Origin: Methanobacteriaceae archaeon
GTDB taxonomy: Archaea; Methanobacteriota; Methanobacteria; Methanobacteriales; Methanobacteriaceae
DNA: 53,694 bases
Direction of reading: 5' to 3'
NCBI GenBank assembly: GCA_013403005.1
Contig: JACBOA010000009.1
Coordinates: 1 to 53,694, forward strand
Part shown: positions 47,616 to 53,694 of the stretch, piece after piece
How the letters are laid out: every line of letters begins with the position of its first letter
How positions within the stretch are numbered: position 1 is the first letter of the stretch
The notes under the pieces: generated by a model
The model's input: only the letters and a program-made list of their open reading frames with translations
Databases searched by the model: none
Told to the model about the DNA's origin: nothing
Position numbers and translations under genes: made by a program

Positions 47616-47999
47616 AAATCAGAAAAAAGACAATGATTAGGGGGGAGATATAAACAGTGATAATATGAACAAAAATGATTGATAATAACAAATGAATTTA
47701 TAATACAAATGATAAGGTTTTCTTGTAAGATATTATTTGGAATAAGATGCTTTTCAAGGAAATATGACAAAGAAATAAGGATAAATGATTTATTTAAAGT
47801 CTATTCATTCAAATTTTACTAATCAATCTAATAAGTTTATATTTATCCATTAATACTTTTATTGGAGATAACCGGCGGTTTAGTTTATGATTTGTGTAAT
47901 TACGATTTGTGTAAAATAAGATTATTCATATTAGGAAATCTTTACCACATAAATTAAATTATAGCCTTAAGTTTTAGTGTTTTCTTTTTTGTATGATTA
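47616..47999. other. Non-coding spacer with a possible short transcript
   Basis: A TATA-like GTTTATATTTATCC at about 47836-47849 is followed by GGAGATAACCGGCGGTTT (47864-47881), a GC-rich patch in AT-rich DNA. A 10-codon frame at about 47887 with doubled GATTTGTGTAA is not convincing as a gene. Otherwise empty. Confidence 0.35.
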
Positions 48000-48110
48000 T
48001 TACTTATATTTTAATTTCAATTCGAAAAGTTTTTCTTCGATCAAATCATCAAAAAACCTTTCAACATCTTCTTTATCCATAAAATCATACATGGTATAAT
48101 CAATGGCCAT
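48000..48110 (-). CDS. Small acidic 36-residue protein
   Basis: Too short for usual gene callers, but supported by three signals: an ATG (48110) with GGGTGGAT just upstream, an archaeal TATA box ACTTTATATG (48163-48172) that places the transcript start near 48140, and an uninterrupted frame of 36 codons. The peptide starts MAIDYTMYDFMDKEDVERFF and is amphipathic helical in character, rich in Asp/Glu and Lys. I do not recognise it. It could be a small regulatory or partner protein. Confidence 0.5.
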   Translation of the reverse strand: MAIDYTMYDFMDKEDVERFFDDLIEEKLFELKLKYK

Positions 48111-48572
48111 TATCCACCCGCCTTCATATTACATCCAATAAACAATATTGTGCTCTTATGAACATATAAAGTTTATGAATTTCATGTAGTGGGTATTATA
48201 ATTGTAATTCATTTTACTCGAATCATTTTCTTTAAATTTTTTTATATTAATACAACAGTTCGATTTCTATTTATCAAGATTATAAATAATGTAGTTATAA
48301 AGTGTCTTTAGAAAAAACAAGACTCAATAATATTATTTTAATACAATATAAGATATTAATTGTATTTTCTTATTAGAAAGATTAATCTTCTTTTATATTT
48401 TAATCTATGTAGTAATTTTTTATAAAAAAATTCATAAAAATAATAGATTTGAAAATAGGAAATTCATCAAGTAGATTTGTTAAAGTTACCATAATTACCT
48501 TAATATTCGAGGTATTTTGTAATTATTTCAAAAATAATTTGGTAATTTGAAGTCCAAGCTATTTCTTATCCA
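48111..48572. other. AT-rich spacer
   Basis: Includes the promoter of the 36-residue gene (48163-48172, minus strand). The remainder is low-complexity A/T sequence without a gene. Confidence 0.4.
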
Positions 48573-48791
48573 TTAGATTTGAATTTTCTTAACTTCCTGT
48601 TTTAGTTTTCGGTTTTTACAGTACTCGAACACATGACCACATTCACTGCAGCGTATTACACCAACAACTCCATCAGGTATATGGGGTATGTAGCATATAT
48701 CGACAGCTGTTTCTTTATTTTTTGTTTGAGATATGCTTTTATCTTTACAACCACATTTAGGGCATTCCATGTTTAAATCTTCGGTTTTCAT
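48573..48791 (-). CDS. Small zinc-ribbon protein
   Basis: A 72-residue protein with two Cys pairs, CPKCGCKD and CSECGHVFEYC, that form a zinc ribbon. A hydrophobic IPHIPDGVVGVIR stretch lies between them. The ATG at 48791 follows GGTG. Zinc ribbons of this kind often bind nucleic acid or act as small cofactors; I do not recognise a named family. The promoter carries four TTCG/CGAA half-sites around the expected start site, so expression is probably regulated, perhaps by redox state. Confidence 0.75.
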   Translation of the reverse strand: MKTEDLNMECPKCGCKDKSISQTKNKETAVDICYIPHIPDGVVGVIRCSECGHVFEYCKNRKLKQEVKKIQI

Positions 48792-48887
48792 TACAAACAC
48801 CACTCTACTTATTTTAATATCAATAATCTTTTTAACTGGATGTATGGGTAAATTTGAGGATTGAAGAATTTTTTATGGCAAACGATA

Positions 48888-48947
48888 GGTTCGTATTGGT
48901 TCGTCTATCCCCGAACGTAAGTTATTATGCGAACTAATATAAATACT
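48888..48947 (-). promoter_or_regulatory. TATA box with multiple TTCG/CGAA operator half-sites
   Basis: On the minus strand the TATA box AGTATTTATATTAG (48934-48947) is followed by four half-sites. On the plus strand these are TTCG at 48890 and 48900 and CGAA at 48912 and 48930. The inner pair makes GTTCG-N8-CGAAC (48899-48916), which covers the expected transcript start. The two TTCG words are 10 bp apart, one helical turn. The layout resembles TTCG-spacer-CGAA sites reported for the methanogen redox regulator MsvR, as far as I recall. Confidence 0.6.
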
Positions 48948-49053
48948 TTGTTGTGTGGGAATGATTTTTTAAATCCGTTGTAATATTAATAAGGAATGAA
49001 AAATTATTTTTAACAATAATCTCACGAATTGTTCTTATTAGATTCTAATTAGA

Positions 49054-50103
49054 TTAACATCCATTTTTCTTTTTCTTAGAAGCAATAGAATCTGCCACTA
49101 CACACAGGATTTCAAACATCATGAATGCACTAGTCATTGCAGTGACTCCATTAGGACCATCAAGAGGGGGTGCAAGTTCCATAACATCTCCTCCTACTAG
49201 ATTTGCTCCTTGAAGTCCTCTGATAATCTGTTGCATTTCAAATGTAGTCAAACCTCCTGGTGTAGGTAGTTCAGTTGCCGGTGCATAGGCTGGATCAAGA
49301 GCATCAATATCAATGGTTATGTAGGTAGGTCCCTTACCAATGACTCTTCTAACTTCATCAATGACCTTGGAAACACCCATTTGGTGGAATTCTTCAATAT
49401 GCAATACTCTCATTCCAGTTTCATAAGAATAATCCCATAAAGGCTCCATAGAACCTCGAATACCTATCTGAACAGTTCTACGGGGATCTAGAACACCTTC
49501 CTCTACAGCATGGTAAAGGATACTGGCACTGGAATTTTTACCTCCGTTAATTGCTTTGGCAGTATCACAATGGGCATCAAAATGCACCAGACCAACTGGT
49601 TTTTCTTCACCAATAGCCTTTAATATGGGATAGGTGCCTGAATGATCACCACCTGCTGTTATGGGGGATGCTCCATCATCCCAAATCTCTTTGTAAAATT
49701 CTTCCGTATCTTTGTTAATCTCTTCAATAGAATAAGAATTTTTTAAAGGAACATCACCCACATCTGCCACTCTACAAATATCAAAAGGTATAATTCCATT
49801 GTAATGGTTCATATAACCTCCAGTGTAACTGGATTTATCTCTAATGGCTCTGGGGCCCATACGTGCACCGGGAACACCTGATGCCAGATCTACAGGGTAT
49901 CCTGCAAGAGCTATATCAAGTTCTGCAAAATACTGGCAGGATTTGGTCCTCCAAAATGTGGGAATGCCAGAATAAACTGGAGCAAACATTTGTTCATTAC
50001 CGCTTTCATACATTTTTTGAACAAAGTTGCGATATTTATCATTATTAAAAATATCAATAAGATTGGAATTCTCAGGATTTTCATTATTGATATCTTTTTC
50101 CAT
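49054..50103 (-). CDS. Agmatinase/ureohydrolase family protein
   Basis: A 349-residue binuclear manganese-type ureohydrolase. Metal ligands are all present: H154 (GGDHSG), D176, H178 and D180 (HFDAHCD), D265 and D267 (TIDIDALDPA). It is longer than typical archaeal SpeB because of a ~45-residue N-terminal extension (MEKDINNENPENSNL). The loop after DPA reads YAPATELPTPGG instead of the common APGTGTPxxGG, so the substrate may differ from agmatine (guanidinobutyrate or another guanidino compound are alternatives). Transcribed alone. Confidence 0.82.
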   Translation of the reverse strand: MEKDINNENPENSNLIDIFNNDKYRNFVQKMYESGNEQMFAPVYSGIPTFWRTKSCQYFAELDIALAGYPVDLASGVPGARMGPRAIRDKSSYTGGYMNHYNGIIPFDICRVADVGDVPLKNSYSIEEINKDTEEFYKEIWDDGASPITAGGDHSGTYPILKAIGEEKPVGLVHFDAHCDTAKAINGGKNSSASILYHAVEEGVLDPRRTVQIGIRGSMEPLWDYSYETGMRVLHIEEFHQMGVSKVIDEVRRVIGKGPTYITIDIDALDPAYAPATELPTPGGLTTFEMQQIIRGLQGANLVGGDVMELAPPLDGPNGVTAMTSAFMMFEILCVVADSIASKKKKNGC

Positions 50104-50418
50104 ATTAAAACTCCTTTATGAGGTATAAATTCCATTATTTGCCATGTATATGTTTTTTTTATGTAGTTTCACATCAATATAAGCATTCCAACATGAATTG
50201 TGACATTACTCACAAAACCTTTTTTAAGATCTTTTGTTAATATCCATCTATTTTCAGATATTATTTGTTATACTGGTACAACAAAATGTCTAAAAATTCA
50301 TTTTTGTTTACCTTGAATTCAAGAAATGATAAAAAAATATTAAATACAAATTTAAAGAAGAAATATTTACTTAAATATGAAAATAAGTACTTATAATTGT
50401 TTTAAATTTGTATTAAAG
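50104..50418. other. AT-rich spacer
   Basis: No gene seen. It probably contains the promoter of the ureohydrolase gene on the minus strand (AT-rich words near 50150-50160). Confidence 0.4.
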
Positions 50419-50520
50419 GCATATATTGGTTTTTTACATATCAATGGGGTGCAGCGGTTTTAAGGTTATAATCCACCAGTTATCAGCTTAGTAAAAAAGC
50501 GAAGGCAATGTTCTTTTTTT
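50419..50520 (+). ncRNA. Candidate small RNA gene
   Basis: A TATA box CATATATTGG (50420-50429) is followed 20-25 bp later by a GC-richer block starting ATGGGGTGCAGCGG (50444) that ends in TTCTTTTTTT (50511-50520). A promoter, a dense ~70-nt body and an oligo-T end together suggest a short transcript. A 15-codon frame (MGCSGFKVIIHQLSA) also lies in it but has no ribosome site. No known RNA family is recognised. Confidence 0.35.
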
Positions 50521-50660
50521 CAAATTAGGCAATGATTTAGTGATATTTAATGGATTTAAACCTCTGCTGGTCTTTTCTAATTAACAGTAAATTAAAAACT
50601 TCTAAAAAAGCTTTAATTAAAAATACAAGCTTAAAATAGCTGTAAAAAATGAAAATAAAC

Positions 50661-50676
50661 CGAAAGATTTATATAT
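50661..50676 (+). promoter_or_regulatory. Promoter of the secreted peptidase-like gene
   Basis: A strong archaeal promoter: BRE-like CGAAAGA directly followed by TTTATATA (50668-50675). The expected start near 50697 puts the hairpin leader (50707-50737) at the 5' end of the transcript. Confidence 0.75.
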
Positions 50677-50706
50677 CATGATTAATGAAGTTGTGGTGTT
50701 AAAAAA

Positions 50707-50754
50707 GTCCTAAATCATTTATTTTAAGATTTAGGACACGGAGGCGATAAAATT
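50707..50754 (+). promoter_or_regulatory. Hairpin leader with GGAGG and ATT start (copy 1)
   Basis: A perfect 10-bp stem GTCCTAAATC/GATTTAGGAC with an 11-nt loop is followed by ACACGGAGGCGATAAA and the in-frame ATT at 50752. The GGAGG is 7 nt before ATT. The segment ACACGGAGGCG and the following bases match 53571-53595 at 22 of 25 positions, although the stems differ in sequence, which argues for a conserved RNA element. Confidence 0.7.
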
Positions 50755-51453
50755 AGGCGAAAATTCACACAAGCAATAGCATTTGTATTGTGTGCACTTT
50801 TCATGGTCATCCCTTCAGTGGGAGCCGTGGAAAGTTCAAATACTGAAAACACGGTCGTGACAAACGCAAATACAGACCAAGATTTGAAATTAGGAATGAC
50901 TGGAGATAAAGTCACCCAACTGCAGATATGGTTACAAACTCAGGGATTTTACAAGGGTAAAATTGATGGTGAGTTTGGAAACTGCACTGAACAAGCAGTC
51001 AAAGCATTCCAGCAGTACGTTGGAATAAAAGAAGACGGTATTGTGGGAAAAATATCCCGCCAGTACATGGATGATCTAGTCAATGGAAATATCCAAGCAT
51101 CTGGTGAGGGCACCGCAACCAGCTCATACAGCAAATCTGGAAGTTCAACTACCAAAGCATCATATGGAACCAGCAAATCCTATTCCAGCTCCTACAGATC
51201 TACTAGCAGTGGATGGAGCAGTGGTAAAGGTACAGGTGATTGTTGGGAAAATAGTTATGTTTTGTACAATGAACTTACAGCATCCGGTCAAAAAGCAAGA
51301 ATCGTACAGTACGCCAACAGTTATGTCTCAAACCACCGATCTGTTCAAGTATATTCAAACGGTGAATGGGTGGATTACGACTACAAAGGCAATGGATATT
51401 CAAATCGATACTACGCTCAAAGCAGTAAACCTGGAATGACCGTTATCCAGTAG
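50752..51453 (+). CDS. Secreted peptidoglycan-binding/transglutaminase-like cell-wall protein (ATT start)
   Basis: A 233-residue exported protein. A signal peptide (about 1-25, RRKFTQAIAFVLCALFMVIP) is followed by a peptidoglycan-binding-type helical domain (46-110, LKLGMTGDKVTQLQIWLQ) and a Ser/Thr/Tyr-rich linker (115-160). The C-terminal domain has the order C164 (GDCWEN), H195 (SNHRSV), D208 (WVDYDY), the Cys-His-Asp triad of transglutaminase-like peptidases such as pseudomurein endopeptidases. It probably trims or links cell-wall peptide. No in-frame ATG, GTG or TTG follows the GGAGG at useful distance; ATT (50752) does, and the first TTG (50788) would cut the signal peptide. Confidence 0.8.
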   Translation: MRRKFTQAIAFVLCALFMVIPSVGAVESSNTENTVVTNANTDQDLKLGMTGDKVTQLQIWLQTQGFYKGKIDGEFGNCTEQAVKAFQQYVGIKEDGIVGKISRQYMDDLVNGNIQASGEGTATSSYSKSGSSTTKASYGTSKSYSSSYRSTSSGWSSGKGTGDCWENSYVLYNELTASGQKARIVQYANSYVSNHRSVQVYSNGEWVDYDYKGNGYSNRYYAQSSKPGMTVIQ

Positions 51454-51473
51454 GAGCCTAATGAAGGTTAAAT

Positions 51474-51514
51474 AAAGATGGAACCAATAACTCCATCTTT
51501 CTTTTTATTTTTTT
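51474..51514 (+). terminator. Hairpin terminator
   Basis: Perfect 9-bp stem AAAGATGGA/TCCATCTTT (51474-51482 and 51492-51500) with a 9-nt loop, followed by a T-rich tract to 51514. It sits 20 bp after the stop codon of the secreted protein gene. Confidence 0.8.
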
Positions 51515-51922
51515 AATCTAACAATGAAACTTGAGTGAAATTTTAATCTTCAAACATCTTTGCGGATTTTATTCTAGCATTTTTTAAGATTTTTTATTTA
51601 ATGAAGATCAGCTAAATTAACACTTTAAATGAAATTCATGCACCAATCAAGTGTTAATGCGAATACCATTTTAATAATCATATTTAATGATTATACTGAT
51701 TTTTAGAGCTTAAGGCAGAAATTGATAATCATTAATGATTATAATGAATAAATCTCAAGGAATAGATTCTTAGAATCTCAAATCATTGATAACTAAAAAA
51801 ACTTGAGAAATTTATAGTTCTTCACCAGCGGATTTTGAGAATTATGAATAAGAAGAAAATATTAAAAAACTATAAATCATAATTAGGAATGTTTATGTAG
51901 CTATCTAAAATAGGAAAAAACC
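51515..51922. other. AT-rich spacer
   Basis: No gene. TAATGATTAT words occur three times (51670-51745) and form imperfect inverted repeats (TAATCAT/ATGATTA). Their role is unknown. Confidence 0.4.
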
Positions 51923-52426
51923 ATGATTGACTATATCTTTGGCCTTTCTGTACGCGTTTTATTGACAAATGATGATGGAAAAGTTCTCATTTTAAAAAGA
52001 TCTACTGATTCAAAGACTAATCCTGGTAAATGGGAGCTTCCAGGTGGAAAAGTTGACCAGGGCGAATCCTTCGATCATGCACTAGTTAGGGAAGTATATG
52101 AAGAAACTAAACTCAAAATCTCTCTGGAACATGTTGTAGGTGTGACTGAGCAGAATTTAAAGGTCATAAGAGCAGTGCATATCATAATGTCCGGTAAGAT
52201 CATTGAAGGCAACCTCACTCTCAGCAAGGAACACGAAGGTTATGCTTGGGTATTTTTAGAAAACCTGGATGAATATGAACTTGCAGACTGGTTACAAGAT
52301 TTTATAACCAACCAAAAAACTTCAACCACGTCTGATGTTAATGAAAGCAAAAACATACTATCAGAAACGGTTAAACCATGGTTGAAGTCTTTGCAAACAT
52401 CCATGGATAAAATTATTAAAAAATAA
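51923..52426 (+). CDS. NUDIX hydrolase
   Basis: A 167-residue NUDIX enzyme that would cleave a nucleoside diphosphate linked to another group (for example oxidised dNTP or ADP-ribose). The NUDIX box begins at G42: GKVDQGESFDHALV then REVYEET (56-62), fitting G-x5-E-x7-R-E-U-x-E-E-x. The usual Gly at the end of the box is Lys63, a tolerated change. A ~45-residue C-terminal extension is Ser/Thr/Lys-rich. The ATG has only a weak upstream GGAAAAAACC site. Substrate is undetermined. Confidence 0.88.
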   Translation: MIDYIFGLSVRVLLTNDDGKVLILKRSTDSKTNPGKWELPGGKVDQGESFDHALVREVYEETKLKISLEHVVGVTEQNLKVIRAVHIIMSGKIIEGNLTLSKEHEGYAWVFLENLDEYELADWLQDFITNQKTSTTSDVNESKNILSETVKPWLKSLQTSMDKIIKK

Positions 52427-52455
52427 TTCAAGTACCATTAAATGATGGTTATAAA

Positions 52456-52495
52456 ACAATATTCAATCTACTAATACAATATTCAATCTACTAAT
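52456..52495 (+). repeat. Perfect 20-bp tandem duplication
   Basis: ACAATATTCAATCTACTAAT occurs twice without a gap just after the NUDIX gene. Two copies only, probably a recent slippage or duplication. Confidence 0.85.
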
Positions 52496-52712
52496 ATTTC
52501 AGTGGAATATTAACAAATTTAACTAATTTTAATTGTCTGAATTTTCAGTATTTAAATAAAATCAAATGAAAACATATAAACCACTAAAAATATGATAATC
52601 TTTTAATAAATCATATTTGATTTGGTGTGAAAAGAAATATTACAATTTCTTATTAATTGGAATCTGGTGTATTAATAGTGGTGTATTATCGAAGTTGAGG
52701 GGTGAATGTTTC

Positions 52713-52982
52713 GTGAATTTAGAAGAACTAATCGCTGAGCGGAATTACATACTGGGTGAACTGAAAGCATATGAAGACCTCCAGATAGCCTTAGAGAAAA
52801 TCAAAAGGTTTAACATGGAGAACTTCACCGAAACCACAATAAAAGTATATGATACAAGTAATGAACCTGATCTGGAAGAAATAACTGAATCTGTGGTGGC
52901 CACTAAAATTGATGAATTGACAGATTATCTCTTAAAATTGTCGGAAAACATAAACAGAATAAAATTAGGTGATGATTCCTAA
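52713..52982 (+). CDS. Small coiled-coil protein of unknown function
   Basis: An 89-residue protein. The GTG at 52713 is chosen because GAGGGGTGA lies 7 nt upstream; a longer frame starting at 52617 has no such site and adds an unrelated hydrophobic N-terminus. The chain is predicted helical: NLEELIAERNYILGELKAYE, then a strand-like middle, then VVATKIDELTDYLLKLSEN. This pattern suggests a dimeric coiled coil. I do not recognise a family. A weak terminator follows. Confidence 0.7.
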   Translation: MNLEELIAERNYILGELKAYEDLQIALEKIKRFNMENFTETTIKVYDTSNEPDLEEITESVVATKIDELTDYLLKLSENINRIKLGDDS

Positions 52983-53012
52983 ATAGATTGGATAAATGTA
53001 ATAGATTATCTA

Positions 53013-53038
53013 AGAATCAATAGTTTAATTCTTTTTTT
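53013..53038 (+). terminator. Candidate terminator
   Basis: Short stem AGAAT/ATTCT (53013-53017 and 53028-53032) followed by seven Ts to 53038. The stem is weak, but the oligo-T run fits archaeal termination. Confidence 0.5.
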
Positions 53039-53498
53039 AACATTATTTATTCTCATTTTTTACTACTAAGAGCTTATCGCCTGATCTTATCATAATCCCA
53101 AGTAAAAATATTATTAAAAATCTTTTATTACAAATCACATTAAACATCTTGCAAATATAAATTAACACCAAATATTACCTTGATTGCTGGAAAAGACTTT
53201 ATAATCATCTAAATTATATAAATTTAGAAAAGACCTTATTTTTGCCAATTAACACTTTCCAGATTTATTCAATTATTTAAGGGCTGATTCATGGCTATTT
53301 TATCATTATAAGGAATATTATCTATTTAGTTTTAAACAATTGAATATTGCCTTTTTCTCTAAATAAAGAAAATATATGGCTAGTTTACTAAAAATAATAA
53401 AGAAAGATGATTATCCATAATCAGTATGATCTAAAACCTCTAAATTTGCTTTAAATTAAAAAAAAAGCTCATATAACTTGTTTTTTCACGATTTTTTT
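53039..53498. other. AT-rich spacer
   Basis: No gene seen over ~460 bp between the small coiled-coil gene and the promoter of the last gene. No clear repeat is present. Confidence 0.45.
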
Positions 53499-53514
53499 CG
53501 AAACCTTTATATAG
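53499..53514 (+). promoter_or_regulatory. Promoter of the last secreted-protein gene
   Basis: BRE-like CGAAACC directly followed by TTTATATA (53506-53513), the same arrangement as the promoter at 50661. The expected start lies just before the hairpin leader. Confidence 0.75.
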
Positions 53515-53548
53515 AACATCTTATCCAAAAAATTGTAACCAAAAAAAT

Positions 53549-53589
53549 GTCCCTTAAAAGTTTTTTAGGGACACGGAGGCGGTATAATT
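53549..53589 (+). promoter_or_regulatory. Hairpin leader with GGAGG and ATT start (copy 2)
   Basis: Stem GTCCC.../...GGGAC (53549-53572, one bulged or mismatched T in the middle) followed by ACACGGAGGCGGTATA and ATT at 53587. The GGAGG-to-ATT distance is 7 nt, as in copy 1. A T-A pair of copy 1 is a C-G pair here, a compensatory change that supports the stem. Confidence 0.7.
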
Positions 53590-53694
53590 AAGCGAGTGAA
53601 GCGAAACTTTACCTACGCAGTAGTTTGTATGCTGTGTTTGGTTGTTGCTGCGGTGCCTATTTCGGGTGCTGTGGGTGACGAGAAAACTGATGTG
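53587..53694 (+). CDS. Secreted protein, N-terminal part (ATT start, cut by window end)
   Basis: The visible 36 codons encode a basic start (IKRVKRNFTYAVV) and a hydrophobic core (CMLCLVVAAVPISGAVG), a classic signal peptide with a likely cleavage after SGA. It resembles the signal peptide of the protein at 50752 (FT-A-V, VP-SGAV). The start is taken as ATT, 7 nt behind GGAGG, by parallel with that gene; a GTG at codon 4 is the alternative. The remainder lies outside the window, so the function cannot be stated; a related cell-wall role is likely. Confidence 0.7.
   Translation, partial: MKRVKRNFTYAVVCMLCLVVAAVPISGAVGDEKTDV

Noticed and set aside
47864..47920. 10-codon peptide gene after GGAGATAACC
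   Set aside because: The distance from the GGAG to the ATG is too long and the frame is too short to support coding.
50444..50480. T-arm-like GGTTATAATCC suggesting a tRNA
   Set aside because: No matching acceptor stem, D-arm or anticodon arm can be drawn around it, and the invariant TTC is altered.
52617..52712. Upstream extension of the small coiled-coil protein with hydrophobic N-terminus
   Set aside because: No ribosome site precedes it, whereas GAGGGGTGA precedes the GTG at 52713.

Overview
The window looks like chromosomal DNA of a hydrogenotrophic methanogenic archaeon of the Methanobacteriales, most likely Methanobacterium or a close relative. Pointers are a methyl-coenzyme M reductase activation ATPase (AtwA), a methanofuran synthase (MfnB), archaeal tRNA-guanine transglycosylase, archaeal NAC, CbiT, pseudomurein-binding repeats and pseudomurein-peptidase-like secreted proteins. 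Intergenic DNA is very AT-rich, promoters are archaeal (BRE plus TTTATATA boxes) and ribosome sites are GGAGG/GGTGA. No rRNA, tRNA, CRISPR array or intact transposase gene was seen.

Layout. 0.6-2.0 kb (minus): a redox/iron cluster of three 53-residue rubredoxins and a ferritin. 2.3-5.7 kb (minus): pyrimidine-dimer glycosylase, universal stress protein, flavin reductase and AtwA. 6.2-10.9 kb (plus): nadM-moaE, an HD hydrolase, ubiX-cbiT and a membrane protein. 11.2-17.3 kb: a tiny pseudomurein-binding-repeat protein, then on minus mobA, guaB, mfnB and a LUD/4Fe-4S plus CCG-domain redox pair. 17.4-26.3 kb: a surface-glycan island with six glycosyltransferases, a DUF2304 membrane protein and a frameshifted FkbM methyltransferase. 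26.4-28.7 kb: iron-sulfur flavoprotein and an MnmC-like methyltransferase. 28.9-34.2 kb (plus): a compact five-gene operon, tgtA-nac-metallophosphoesterase-Zc3h12a/NYN-type RNase-membrane GGDD palm protein. 34.4-42.3 kb: a small anchored Thr/Pro-rich protein, argJ, rfbD, dapL, a Mur-ligase-family protein and an MFS exporter. 42.6-50.1 kb: a tail-anchored acidic HEAT protein, an RNase J-like metallo-beta-lactamase, a YhaM-like OB-HD exonuclease, a 36-codon gene, a zinc ribbon and an agmatinase-family hydrolase. 50.7-53.7 kb: two secreted cell-wall protein genes (the second cut by the window end) around a NUDIX hydrolase and a small coiled-coil protein.

Most noteworthy: (1) the two secreted cell-wall genes share a covarying 5' hairpin leader and an identically spaced GGAGG followed 7 nt later by ATT, which appears to be the start codon in both. 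(2) The membrane-anchored GGDD palm protein sits without gaps behind a Zc3h12a-type RNase and a metallophosphoesterase, a possible nucleotide-signalling module. (3) A dispersed ~135-bp non-coding element with terminal inverted repeats and 8-bp target duplications occurs four times; one copy lies 22 bp before the start codon of the frameshifted methyltransferase. Palindromic operator candidates flank the promoters of the rubredoxin cluster, the MFS exporter and the zinc-ribbon gene.
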